From positions 1 to 64,000 of the forward strand of contig DATBLC010000221.1 in the NCBI GenBank assembly GCA_036555515.1: a stretch of DNA of 64,000 nt, in the 5' to 3' direction. Each line of letters starts with the position of its first letter. Positions within the stretch are counted from its first letter, which is position 1. The position numbers and the translations under genes are program-made. This DNA is from DATACQ01 sp036555515. Lineage in GTDB: Bacteria > Desulfobacterota > Binatia > UBA9968. Shown here piece after piece: positions 41,108 through 49,910 of the stretch. The notes beneath the pieces were generated by a model that was given only the letters and a program-made list of their open reading frames with translations, was not told the DNA's origin and did no database searches.

Positions 41108-42151
41108 ATGAGTAATCTTACCGCCATCGATGCCGATGGACATGTGATCGAGAAGGAAAGCGACATTCGCAAATATCTCAAGGAGCCCTGGAACAAGCGT
41201 TCGACGCCGCTTCGGCCGGGCGATCAGCCCTGGGACAACTACATGTTCGATCACTTTGTGACCGAGCGTACCTGGAGCAAGCTATCGGCCCGTGAACAGG
41301 TTACGCGCTGGGATGAAATCCTGGACAAGCATCAGATGGAATACGCCGTCTGCTTCCCGACCGGCTCGGGGAGCGTCGTCCGGCTCCAGGAGCTGCCGTT
41401 TCAAATCGCGGTGGCGCGCGCCTGCAACGATCAGTTCGCCGGCGAATATAATGCGCTTTCCGAGCGCGTGAAATGCGTCGGCGTGTTACCGATGCGCTCG
41501 CCGCAGGCCGCCGCCGAAGAGTTGGAGCGCGCCGTGAAGGATCTTGGCATCATCGGCTTTGAGATTCTTCCGGTCGGTTTGCCGCTGGCGCTGGGCGATA
41601 CTTTTTATGATCCGGTTTACGCGGCAGCGGAAAAGTGCGGCGCGGTGCTCGGCATTCACGGCACCCGCAGCTGGTCGCGCGAGCTTGGCGCCGAGGGTTT
41701 GAACACTTTCGCCGAAGTCCATGCCTATGCCTTTACCGCCGGTATTTTGCTTCAGTTTACCAGCATGATATGCCAGGGCGTGCCGGTGCGATTCCCAAAG
41801 CTTCGCTTCGCTTTCCTCGAGATCGGCGCGACCTGGTTGCCCTACTACCTGGATCGTCTCGACGAGCACTGGGAGAAGCGCGCCGAGTTCGAGATGCCGT
41901 TGCTCAAAGACAAACCCAGCGAATTGGTGAGAAAGTCGCAGATTTACTTCAGTATCGAATCCGGCGAGTCGCAATTGGCGCAGGCGGTTGATTACGTCGG
42001 CGCGGATCATTTCGTTTATGCCTCGGACATTCCGCATTGGGATTGCGAGTTTCCGGGAAACCTCCAGCAACTGCGCAACCACGAGGCGTTATCGGCAGAG
42101 GTGAAAGAAAAGATTCTATACAAAAACGCCAAGCGGCTTTTTAACTTGTAA
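41108..42151 (+). CDS. PF04909-type amidohydrolase
   Basis: A 347-residue TIM-barrel hydrolase. The metal motif is AIDADGHVIEKES; GAVLGIHGTRSW carries the second His ligand; FVYASDIPHWDCEFPG holds the catalytic Asp near residue 305. AAAAAAGGAGTATAGCC precedes the ATG. It is probably co-transcribed with the binding-protein gene upstream. The region between the metal motif and about residue 60 is longer than in the paralogues, suggesting a distinct substrate pocket. Confidence 0.9.
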   Translation: MSNLTAIDADGHVIEKESDIRKYLKEPWNKRSTPLRPGDQPWDNYMFDHFVTERTWSKLSAREQVTRWDEILDKHQMEYAVCFPTGSGSVVRLQELPFQIAVARACNDQFAGEYNALSERVKCVGVLPMRSPQAAAEELERAVKDLGIIGFEILPVGLPLALGDTFYDPVYAAAEKCGAVLGIHGTRSWSRELGAEGLNTFAEVHAYAFTAGILLQFTSMICQGVPVRFPKLRFAFLEIGATWLPYYLDRLDEHWEKRAEFEMPLLKDKPSELVRKSQIYFSIESGESQLAQAVDYVGADHFVYASDIPHWDCEFPGNLQQLRNHEALSAEVKEKILYKNAKRLFNL

Positions 42152-42156
42152 ATTCT

Positions 42157-42286
42157 GATTCTGCTGAAAAGCCACCGTTCATCCTTCGAGAATCTCAGGA
42201 CGAACGGTGGAGGGGTTGAAATGTTTGGAGATTTTCCGTTCATGCTGAGCCAAGTCGAAGCATTCTTAGAGTTTTCCAGCAGAATC
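42157..42286. repeat. Family A MITE-like repeat, copy 6 (well preserved)
   Basis: The left end GATTCTGCTGAAAA (42157) and right end TTTTCCAGCAGAATC (42272-42286) are inverted repeats. The interior words CCGTTCATCCTTCGAG, CTCAGGACGAACGG and GTTCATGCTGAGCC are in the same order as in copy 1 at 166. Length about 130 bases, no coding capacity, lies in the intergenic gap 42152-42371. Confidence 0.75.
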
Positions 42287-42371
42287 AAATTCTTATGCCC
42301 AACCCTTCAACCTCGTGTAATGATGAATTTCCGAGACGAGTCGATGCGAGTTTACGGTGTAGGGATTCAAC

Positions 42372-43682
42372 ATGGACTTGCAAACCCTCATTCATGAAGA
42401 CCGCGAGCGAGGGATCTTTCGAGTGCGCCGCTCGGCCTTCACCGCGTTGGAGATCGCCGCGCTGGAGAGCAAAAACATCTTCGACCGCTGCTGGCTCTAC
42501 CTCGGCCACGAATCGGAAGTGGAAAAGCCCGGCGACTTCCGGCGGCGCACCGTGGCCGGGCGCCCGCTCTTTTGGGTTCGCGGAAGCGACGGCAAGGTAC
42601 GGGCGTTCCATAATACCTGCACCCATTGGGGCGCCAACGTCTGTCGCGTCGACCAGGGCAACGCGGATGTGTTTCAGTGTTTTTACCACGCCTGGACATT
42701 CGACAATAAAGGGGAGCTGATAAGTGTGCCGGACGAAGCGGGCTATGCTCAAGGATTCAACCGAGCGGAGCTGGGCTTGGTTTCGCCGCCTCGGCTGGAG
42801 CACTATCGCGGGCTATACTTCGTCAGTTTCGATCCGCATGTCGCCGATCTCGAGAACTATCTCGGCGGGGCCAGGGAATATCTGGATCTGATCCTCGATC
42901 AGTCGGAAGCAGGATGGCGGGTGATCCCCGGGACTCAGAAGTACGGCGTCAGAGCCAACTGGAAAATGTTTTCCCTTAACAGCCTGGATAGCTACCATGT
43001 GAAACCGTTGCACGCGACTTTCTTCAAATACACACAGAGCCTGGGACCCGGAGACCCGCCGCCGCCCACGCCGGATTTCCCCGGAGCTGAAGGACGATCT
43101 CTGGCGCTCGGCAACGGTCACGGCGTTGACATCTTTGCCGCCGGAGAACGGGCGCGGCCGATCGCCAACTGGCATCCGATCCTCGGCGGCGAAACCAAAA
43201 ACGAGATCCGCGACATCCGGGCGCGCCTGGTTGCGCGTTATGGCGAAGCGCGGGCCTTTCTCATGTGCAACACCAATCGCCTGATGCTGATCTACCCGAA
43301 CTTTGCGCTGCACGACATCGCCGGAATCAGTCTGCGCTACTTCGAGCCCACTGGCCCCGACTCCATGGAGGTGACGGTGCAGACGCTCGCGCCGAGGAAT
43401 GAATCGGCGGAGTTACTCAGCCGGCGATTGGAAAACTTCGTCAGTTTCCTCGGGCCAGGGGGCTTCGCTCATCCCGATGACATCGAAGCCATGGAGTCTG
43501 CCCACAGTGGATTTAGAGCGGGCGGCCCGACATGGATCGATGCCTCCCGGGGTATGCACCGGGTAGCAACCGCCATAGACGAAAACCATGTTCGATCATT
43601 CTGGCGGCAGTGGCAGGCCGACATCGCGACATCGCCGAGGGCGGGCGCCCTTGACGACCCTGGTGAACGGATTGGGCGGTAA
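42372..43682 (+). CDS. Rieske aromatic-ring-hydroxylating dioxygenase, alpha subunit
   Basis: A 436-residue oxygenase subunit. The N-terminal Rieske domain has the [2Fe-2S] ligands in CTHWGANVC and CFYHAW (C-x-H and C-x2-H, about residues 82-107). The C-terminal catalytic domain has the mononuclear iron ligands in DSYHVKPLHATFF (two His; about residues 205-216). Such enzymes insert both atoms of O2 into aromatic rings or side chains, with electrons from a ferredoxin and reductase, neither of which is in the window. The beta subunit follows 24 bases downstream. The RBS is weak. Confidence 0.93.
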   Translation: MDLQTLIHEDRERGIFRVRRSAFTALEIAALESKNIFDRCWLYLGHESEVEKPGDFRRRTVAGRPLFWVRGSDGKVRAFHNTCTHWGANVCRVDQGNADVFQCFYHAWTFDNKGELISVPDEAGYAQGFNRAELGLVSPPRLEHYRGLYFVSFDPHVADLENYLGGAREYLDLILDQSEAGWRVIPGTQKYGVRANWKMFSLNSLDSYHVKPLHATFFKYTQSLGPGDPPPPTPDFPGAEGRSLALGNGHGVDIFAAGERARPIANWHPILGGETKNEIRDIRARLVARYGEARAFLMCNTNRLMLIYPNFALHDIAGISLRYFEPTGPDSMEVTVQTLAPRNESAELLSRRLENFVSFLGPGGFAHPDDIEAMESAHSGFRAGGPTWIDASRGMHRVATAIDENHVRSFWRQWQADIATSPRAGALDDPGERIGR

Positions 43683-43706
43683 CGACAAGCCGACGAGAGC
43701 GCTATT

Positions 43707-44216
43707 TTGACGACCCATTCGGGCGACGAACTCGCCAGGCTCATGCTGCATCGCGAGGTGGAGGCTTTTATCTTCGAGGAAGCGGCTCTGCTCGACGCCT
43801 GGCGCCTAGAGGACTGGCTCGCGCTTTTTACCGATGACGCGCGCTACCTCGTCCCGGCTACGGATACGCCCGAAGCGGATCCTCGCCAAGTCTTATCGAT
43901 CATTGACGACGATATGGCGCGACTACGCGGGCGGGTCGAGCGCTTGCAAAGCCGCCACGCCCATCGCGAATTTCCCTGGTCCCGGACCCGCCGTTTGGTG
44001 ACTAATCTGCGCATCACTGAGGTTGTCGGGACGGATATTCATGTCACCGCCGCGTTCCTCGTTTATCGCATCCGCGCCGGTCATGTGGATCCTCTCATCG
44101 GCCATTACGAGTACACGCTGCGGCGCATCCGAAATACCCTAAAGATCGCCCATCGCAAGGCCGTGCTGGATCTGGAGGCTCTCCGGCCGCACGGCACGGT
44201 GAGCATTATTTTGTGA
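43707..44216 (+). CDS. Aromatic-ring-hydroxylating dioxygenase, beta subunit
   Basis: A 169-residue beta subunit with the NTF2-like fold. Landmarks: VEAFIFEEAALLDAWRLEDW, LFTDDARYLVPAT and the C-terminal RIRNTLKIAHRKAVLDLEAL. The start codon is TTG; no ATG alternative gives the family N-terminus. Beta subunits are structural and, in some enzymes, influence substrate choice. Only 24 bases separate it from the alpha gene. The next gene is convergent. Confidence 0.88.
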   Translation: MTTHSGDELARLMLHREVEAFIFEEAALLDAWRLEDWLALFTDDARYLVPATDTPEADPRQVLSIIDDDMARLRGRVERLQSRHAHREFPWSRTRRLVTNLRITEVVGTDIHVTAAFLVYRIRAGHVDPLIGHYEYTLRRIRNTLKIAHRKAVLDLEALRPHGTVSIIL

Positions 44217-44256
44217 TACTACGTAAAAACGCGAGACTTGTTGTTGTGTCAGCCCT

Positions 44257-45357
44257 CTAAGGCCGCTTGGAGTCGTCGAAATTCTTATCCAAGGCCTTAA
44301 TGGAGTCCATGAGCAATTGCACGGCGTAGGCTGTGTTGTGAATGCCCTGGCTGCCGTCTTCCTCGACAAACTTGTAGTTGTAAAGAGCGGCGACAACTTC
44401 GATTGGATATTGCGTCTTGGAATTTATGAATCGACCTTTGGCGTCGTACGGCGGATCCTTCATAGTCTGCAAAAGGCCGGTCCCTTGACCATTGATAATC
44501 TTATGTAAGAGACCCTGCACCTCCTCTTGAATCGATTCAATCTTTCCGTTCCCATCGTAATCGGCGGCGGGCTTGCGATCGTAAAAATCCTTGCCAGCGA
44601 CCTGCTTCATCTCTCCGTGGCATCCGGAACTGAGGCAGCCGGCGACGATCACCGTCGGACGCTCGTGCACCTCCCCTGCCAGCCTCATGCTGTGACCGCC
44701 GAGGGAAGGAGAAAGCGAATAACGGCCGGCGGGTTGAGTCATGTGACAGGTTACGCAATTTGCCGCCGGCAAGACGCCGTGGGCGGAGTTGGAGTACTTC
44801 TTGCCGGGAAATTCGTAGGCGTTGGTTCCGGATAGCATGTCGGCTTGCGGGCCGTGATGGGCGCCCCAGCTTTCGCTCGGAATATTTCGCGCCTTGACCT
44901 CGGCTTTTGCCGTCCGTCGGGCGCGATGGCAATTTGCGCATAGGTTGCCTTTATCTCTATCGAATACGACTCCGTTGGCCAGGGTTACCTTGCTGACCGT
45001 ACGCAATGAAAAATCGCCCTTGTCATGGGGCGCATGGCAAGTAAAGCAACCGATCTCCGATGGATTGGCCACGAACTTTTTGACGTCCACTTTACCGGTC
45101 TTGGCGTGCTGTATGAAGCCCTCGTTGGTATGACATGCCTGGCAATCATCCGCATTGGAGTAATGAGCGTTGCCGATGGTTCGATGCCCCGAAGTCAAGT
45201 ACTGGGAGCGCACCCCGCGCACGGGATATTTGGTTTCCGAACCGTGGCAATCGACGCAGGCTTTCTGGAGAACCGAAGTTTGCGAGCGAGAATTGGACGG
45301 CAGTAGAAATACACAGATCAAAAACGCCAGCGTGCCGAGGCAGACCTTGAGCAGCAT
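44257..45357 (-). CDS. Multihaem c-type cytochrome (at least five haems)
   Basis: A 366-residue periplasmic protein with signal peptide (MLLKVCLGTLAFLICVF; cleavage near SRSQ). Five CxxCH sites are visible: CVDCH, CQACH, CFTCH, CANCH and CVTCH. A sixth Cys-containing site reads CLSSGCH (CX4CH), a spacing that some non-standard haem lyases accept. Near residue 275 DYDGNGKIESIQEE resembles a calcium-binding EF-hand loop. Such proteins carry electrons in respiratory chains, possibly to nitrogen or sulfur oxyanions or extracellular acceptors; the haem-ligand pattern does not fix the partner. No dehydrogenase is next to it. The beta subunit gene is convergent and unrelated. Confidence 0.85.
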   Translation of the reverse strand: MLLKVCLGTLAFLICVFLLPSNSRSQTSVLQKACVDCHGSETKYPVRGVRSQYLTSGHRTIGNAHYSNADDCQACHTNEGFIQHAKTGKVDVKKFVANPSEIGCFTCHAPHDKGDFSLRTVSKVTLANGVVFDRDKGNLCANCHRARRTAKAEVKARNIPSESWGAHHGPQADMLSGTNAYEFPGKKYSNSAHGVLPAANCVTCHMTQPAGRYSLSPSLGGHSMRLAGEVHERPTVIVAGCLSSGCHGEMKQVAGKDFYDRKPAADYDGNGKIESIQEEVQGLLHKIINGQGTGLLQTMKDPPYDAKGRFINSKTQYPIEVVAALYNYKFVEEDGSQGIHNTAYAVQLLMDSIKALDKNFDDSKRP

Positions 45358-45457
45358 AATGGATCCTTGCGCAGCTATGCTAAAGAAATCCGACTATCGT
45401 CTTTTCTGGCTGTCAGCAAAACGAAAAGTGTCGTGACCGTTAGGAGCTTAATCCTGG

Positions 45458-45916
45458 TTACGCCGACACGGTCTTTTCATCGGATTTGCGGGTCTCCTCT
45501 GGATCTTTCGGCGGCGGTTGCGCTCCCACCCAACCATGTTCGGTGATGTCGATCATGACAGCGTCGGGCCCTTTGTATTTTTCTTCAAAGTGGCTGGTGG
45601 TTGCGCCTTCCGGACGACCGAAGCGGTACTCCGCGCCCGACTCGGTCAGACGACGCCGGGTCTCTTCGGCGTCATCGATCCAAAATCCGAAGTGGTGCAA
45701 GCCGAACACCGGCCCCAACCCGTCCTGCCGGTCCGCGGCCTCCACCGTCTTGAAGCGGAGCACCGCCATGTTGATAGTACCGTCGCTCAGGTAGATTCCC
45801 TTGGCGAGGGGTGAATCGGTGCGCCCGACTTCGACCATGTCAAATACGCGCTTATAAAATTCTGCCGTCTTTTCCGGATCCGGAGTGTGCAGCGCTATGT
45901 GTCTCAGCTTAGCCAT
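45458..45916 (-). CDS. VOC family protein
   Basis: About 152 residues. The start at 45916 (MAKLRHIALHTPDP) follows AAAAGGGGG; a start 14 codons upstream is unsupported. Landmarks: KLRHIALHTPDPEKTAEFY (first His ligand), FGLHHFGFWIDDAEE and the final VMIDITEHGWVGAQPP. The C-terminal tail is rich in Pro, Lys and Glu. It is related to the VOC protein at 18199-18567. Adjacent genes give no clear pathway. Confidence 0.85.
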   Translation of the reverse strand: MAKLRHIALHTPDPEKTAEFYKRVFDMVEVGRTDSPLAKGIYLSDGTINMAVLRFKTVEAADRQDGLGPVFGLHHFGFWIDDAEETRRRLTESGAEYRFGRPEGATTSHFEEKYKGPDAVMIDITEHGWVGAQPPPKDPEETRKSDEKTVSA

Positions 45917-46141
45917 AAAAACCCCCTTTTCTGCGTGTTGATAAACGTATCGATTCAAAAATCCATGACTGCCTCATGACCCATACTGGTTCGCCGTTAG
46001 GGCGCGCCTCAAGCATAGGTCACGTTCGCGATGAGCGTCAAGCGATGGTTCAAAGATTCGGATTTCAACCAGGCATTGAACCTTGTACACTCTACATCGC
46101 GCCTCGTTTCTGAGATGTGTTTTCGCAATATTTTATCTGAA

Positions 46142-47107
46142 TTATTTTAGCGTCGGAAAAGAAGGATCGACAAAAGTTTCCCATGGCTCGCGTTTGGGGA
46201 TCATCTGATCGTTGGCGAGCAGTCGGATCATCTCGGCCAACCCGGCAGCGTCGATGGCTCCCGCGCCACGAAAGGCTTTGTTCTCGGAAACCATGAATTT
46301 ATAAGTGCGCGCCGCGATCGCCTCATCAATTTTCAAACGCTGCATCATCACCTCGATCACCGCCTTCTCGTTGGCGGGGTCGTTCAGCCAATGCATCGCT
46401 TGCCCCAGCGCCCTCATAAACCGAGTAAACAGCGGGCGGTTCTGCGCCAGAGACTTGCTCGAGGCGAAGAAGGCAGTGTAGAGGAGGTTTTTGATCTCGT
46501 CCGAATAATTGAGCAGAACTTTTCTGCCGGCGTCGATGGATCTGAAATTGAAAGGCGGGGCTTCTGCCAGGGATGCCGCGACCTGGCCCGAACTCACGGC
46601 TTGAAACCTTTCTGGACTTCCCCCAACAAAGAGCAGCGTGTAGGCCGTCGGCGGAATGCCTTGGCGCTGCATGACGTCCTTAAATATCGTCGTGGTAATG
46701 CTGGCCAGGGAAGCGCCGGCGATCTTTTGTCCCTTGAGATCGGCCAGGGATTTGAGCTGCGGCTGGCCTATCACCTGGTAGGGATAGCCGTAGGTTGATC
46801 CGCCGATGATCTTTAAATCGCCACCGCGCGCTGCTGCGATCAAGCCGAAATGAGCGCCCGATCGCGCCAAATCCACGGTGCCGGCCAGCAGCGCTTTGAT
46901 CACAAGGTCGGGCGTCATGTAGGTGACGTCAATCTCTATATTCTCGCGCGCGAAGAATCCCTTGTCCCGGGCGACCATTTGATCAATTTCCAAGGCTGTG
47001 GGGTTGGTCGAGCTCATCGTCAGCCGATCGGCTGCACGCGCAGCGGAGCAAAGCGCGAGCGCCGCTATAATGAAAATCCCTAGCCTGGTACTCCTTCGCA
47101 TCGTCAT
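46142..47107 (-). CDS. NMT1-type ABC substrate-binding protein
   Basis: A 321-residue exported binding protein. The signal peptide is MTMRRSTRLG, core IFIIAALALCSAAR, cleavage after ARA. Landmarks: LTMSSTNPTALEIDQMVARD in the opening region, LLAGTVDLARSGAHFG and LADLKGQKIAGASLASITT. It is divergent from an iron(III)-type binding protein starting at 47329, with a 220-base intergenic region that likely holds both promoters. Confidence 0.88.
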   Translation of the reverse strand: MTMRRSTRLGIFIIAALALCSAARAADRLTMSSTNPTALEIDQMVARDKGFFARENIEIDVTYMTPDLVIKALLAGTVDLARSGAHFGLIAAARGGDLKIIGGSTYGYPYQVIGQPQLKSLADLKGQKIAGASLASITTTIFKDVMQRQGIPPTAYTLLFVGGSPERFQAVSSGQVAASLAEAPPFNFRSIDAGRKVLLNYSDEIKNLLYTAFFASSKSLAQNRPLFTRFMRALGQAMHWLNDPANEKAVIEVMMQRLKIDEAIAARTYKFMVSENKAFRGAGAIDAAGLAEMIRLLANDQMIPKREPWETFVDPSFPTLK

Positions 47108-47328
47108 CCCAGTCCTGCGAATTCGGCTCTAGAAGTCAACCCGTTAGAGCTTAGGCAAACCGCGCGCGAGCGTCAAGCATTCACTTGACTCATGACCCGG
47201 GCTTCGAATATTGAATTCATGTAGTTGAAATATACAGAGGTCAAAACTCCGAGCGAATTTCCAAGTTCAACGGACGACGGTCGCGCCCACTGCGCGTTAT
47301 AGTTGGAACGAAAAAGGACAAACTGCTC

Positions 47329-48450
47329 ATGAGCTTTTTACCTGGTGCCGCCGCAATCTGCGCAATATTCTTCTATGTATGGACGGCTCTTGGGCATGCT
47401 GCGCAAGCCAAACAAGCCCGGGAGACGGAGTGGGATCAGATCATCGAGGCAGCCAAGAAAGACGCGCAGGTCACCGTTTATCACACCCGAGGGCCCTTCG
47501 ATAAAGTATTCGGCGATTTCAATAAGCGCTACCCGGCCATTAAGCTCGTGTCGGTCATGGGCCGGGGCGGCGATTTGATCGCTCGCATCATGGCGGAACG
47601 AAGAGCCGACAAGTACCTCGCGGATATTTATCTAGGCTCTACGGGTACGCCCCTCGACGTTCTTTACCCGGCCAAGGTTCTAGAACCGATTCAGCCGCTC
47701 CTGATCTTGCCGGAGGTTAAAGATCCGTCGAGTTGGTTTCGCAATCAACATCCGTACGGCGACCCCGAGAGCAAGTATATTTTTGTTTTTGAAGGAGTGG
47801 TGCGCTCGGATATGGCTTACAATACAAACCTGGTGGACGCGAAGGAGTTCAGCTCCTATTGGGATCTGCTGAAGCCCAAATGGAAGGGAAAGATCGCCGC
47901 AATGGACCCGAAACTCGCCGGTTTTCCTACCGGGCTGTTGCAGTTCACCTACTACCACTCGGAGCTCGGCGCCAAATTCCTGCGACAGCTCTTTGGTGAA
48001 ATGGATATCACCTTATCGCGCGACGGCCGCCAGCTCGTGGACTGGCTCGCCGTGGGTAAATTCGCCATCGCCCTCGCACCTTCGGCGAGCGAAGTTCAAG
48101 CCGCCATGAAGCAGCGGCTGCCGTTGGCGCGCTTCGAGCCGCGCGCGTTCAAGGAAGGAATCTACATGCGCGCGACCCAGGGCTCGCTGAGTGTTCTAAG
48201 CCACATGCCCCATCCCAACGCGGCGAAGCTGTTCATCAACTGGCTCCTATCCAAAGAGGGTCAGACGCATTATCAAAAACATTTTTTGCGCGTAGATCCC
48301 ATGTTCAGTTTGCGGGAAGACGTTCCTCCGGATCCTAGCGTCGAACCATACAAACCCAAAGCGGGCGACAGATTTATCTCCGTTTATCGTCCCGAGTTCC
48401 GAGATCTCGATGCCGCCCACAAGGTGATCGATGAGGCTCTGAAGAGGTAG
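47329..48450 (+). CDS. Iron(III)/thiamine-type (SBP_bac_6/8) extracellular binding protein
   Basis: A 373-residue binding protein of the FutA/AfuA/ThiB type. The signal peptide core is AAAICAIFFYVWTALG with cleavage near HAAQA. Mature landmarks: EWDQIIEAAKKDAQVTVYH, ISVYRPEFRDL near the end, and HPNAAKLFINWLLSKEGQTH, a conserved C-terminal region of this family. AAAAAGGACAAACTGCTC precedes the ATG. No permease or ATPase is adjacent. The ligand could be iron, thiamine, phosphonate or another anion. Confidence 0.88.
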   Translation: MSFLPGAAAICAIFFYVWTALGHAAQAKQARETEWDQIIEAAKKDAQVTVYHTRGPFDKVFGDFNKRYPAIKLVSVMGRGGDLIARIMAERRADKYLADIYLGSTGTPLDVLYPAKVLEPIQPLLILPEVKDPSSWFRNQHPYGDPESKYIFVFEGVVRSDMAYNTNLVDAKEFSSYWDLLKPKWKGKIAAMDPKLAGFPTGLLQFTYYHSELGAKFLRQLFGEMDITLSRDGRQLVDWLAVGKFAIALAPSASEVQAAMKQRLPLARFEPRAFKEGIYMRATQGSLSVLSHMPHPNAAKLFINWLLSKEGQTHYQKHFLRVDPMFSLREDVPPDPSVEPYKPKAGDRFISVYRPEFRDLDAAHKVIDEALKR

Positions 48451-48572
48451 CGGAGGGGGTCTGATAAAAAGAGCGCGCGTTGCGTCATAATCGTCTTGCA
48501 CCGCGAGCGACCAGTGCGCGAACACCAACTCAGCAAGCAAGGCTCCCCCCGCAGCGACGGATAGTAAGATCT

Positions 48573-48624
48573 CATTCTGTTGAAACACCCTATGAATACT
48601 TCGACCAGGCTCAGCACGACCGGA
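48573..48624. repeat. Family A repeat, fragment (copy 7)
   Basis: ATTCTGTTGAAACACCCT and CGACCAGGCTCAGCACG resemble the left half of an A element; the right half is absent. It lies between the binding protein and the beta-propeller gene. Confidence 0.4.
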
Positions 48625-48691
48625 GACTGCCGCGCGCCGGGTCGAGTTGCCCGGCAAAGGCGATGATGATCTCCATGGGAGAAAGGCGCAG

Positions 48692-49792
48692 ATGAGGCGG
48701 CGAATGGTTCGGCGGTCCCTCGTTTTGACGATCGCGCATGGCGTCGCGTTCGTCTTATGCCAGTATCTTCTTCTTCCGCCTGGTTTTGCCGGCTACGACC
48801 CGAGCGGGCTTAAGCTGCCGCCGGGATTCCGAGCCTCTATCTACGTGACCGGCGCCGGCTTTCATGACGACCAAAGGGGAATCCCCGCGGTCGTGTCGAT
48901 GACCTTCGACGGCCGCGGCGCACTCTACTTCGCGCGCACGGCCAATCGTCTAAAGGAGATTTACGGCCGCGGTGATGCGCGGATTTACCGCATCCCGCCG
49001 GGCGCCGCCAAAGTGACGCCCGCGACGGAAAAGCGGTTTCTCTTCGGGCCGCCTTTGCATGATCCGGACGAGTTGGCGGTCAACCGGCGCGGCGAAGTTT
49101 TTGTCAGCACGAGCCATCCGGCAGGCTACGGCGTCGTTTACCGATTGAGTCCCAGAGGCGCCGGCTCGCCATTCGCCGGCGGACCTGTTTCCTCCGGACA
49201 ACCTTTGTTGCGCGACCCCGAAGGCATTGCCTTCGACAACGTGGGCAACGTCTACGTCGTCGATAGCGACTTGGGCGTGGTCGTGAAACTGAACGACAAG
49301 GGCAAGGTTCTCGATCCTCGCTGGCTCACCGGCCTCGGTCGCGGCCGCACCTTGACGATTGATGCCAAGGACAATCTCTGGATCGGCAGCGACGGCACTC
49401 ATGATTCCGAACACATCGACCGCAGCGGCGAGATCCTGCGCGTGCCGCTGTCGGGCGCCAAGCGCGAGAGGGTTTATTCCGGCGCCCTGCCTTCAGGAAT
49501 GAGCATCAGCCCTGGAAACAATTTGTTTGTCGCGCAGCGGCGCTCGCATAAGATTTTCGCCCTGACGCCGGGCGGCAAGCGCGTCGAGTTTGCCTCCTTC
49601 ACCGGCAGGTCGTCGCTCCGCACCCTGGCCTTCCCGCCGGTCTCCGACCAAACGCGCAAGCTCGGCATTGCCGGCGACCTTTTCGTCATGGTATTTCCGA
49701 TGCTCGATTACCCCGTCAGAGAAGTCATCCGCATCACCGGACCCTTCGACGACTACGTCAAGCGCGGCGAAATGGAAGCGATCCGGCGGTAA
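48692..49792 (+). CDS. Secreted NHL/SMP-30-type beta-propeller protein
   Basis: About 366 residues. The start is placed at 48692 (MRRRMVRRSLVLTI), since GAAAGGCGCAG precedes that ATG and the product has a signal-anchor-like segment LVLTIAHGVAFVLCQYL. The mature part is built of repeated short blocks such as VVSMTFDGRGALYFA, DPDELAVNRRGEVFVS, PEGIAFDNVGNVYVVD and RTLTIDAKDNLWIG, the pattern of a six-bladed propeller (NHL or gluconolactonase-like). Secreted lactonase or scaffold roles are possible. It precedes the amidohydrolase gene by 118 bases on the same strand. Confidence 0.75.
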   Translation: MRRRMVRRSLVLTIAHGVAFVLCQYLLLPPGFAGYDPSGLKLPPGFRASIYVTGAGFHDDQRGIPAVVSMTFDGRGALYFARTANRLKEIYGRGDARIYRIPPGAAKVTPATEKRFLFGPPLHDPDELAVNRRGEVFVSTSHPAGYGVVYRLSPRGAGSPFAGGPVSSGQPLLRDPEGIAFDNVGNVYVVDSDLGVVVKLNDKGKVLDPRWLTGLGRGRTLTIDAKDNLWIGSDGTHDSEHIDRSGEILRVPLSGAKRERVYSGALPSGMSISPGNNLFVAQRRSHKIFALTPGGKRVEFASFTGRSSLRTLAFPPVSDQTRKLGIAGDLFVMVFPMLDYPVREVIRITGPFDDYVKRGEMEAIRR

Positions 49793-49910
49793 TCCCTTGC
49801 GGCGTGCAATCTCCGCCCGCCGTTGGCAAATTCACAGCCCTCGGCTTCGAAAGAGTTGGAGTAAGTCTGACCGAGGCCATAGTATACGAGCGAAGAAAGG
49901 AGCCGTTGCC

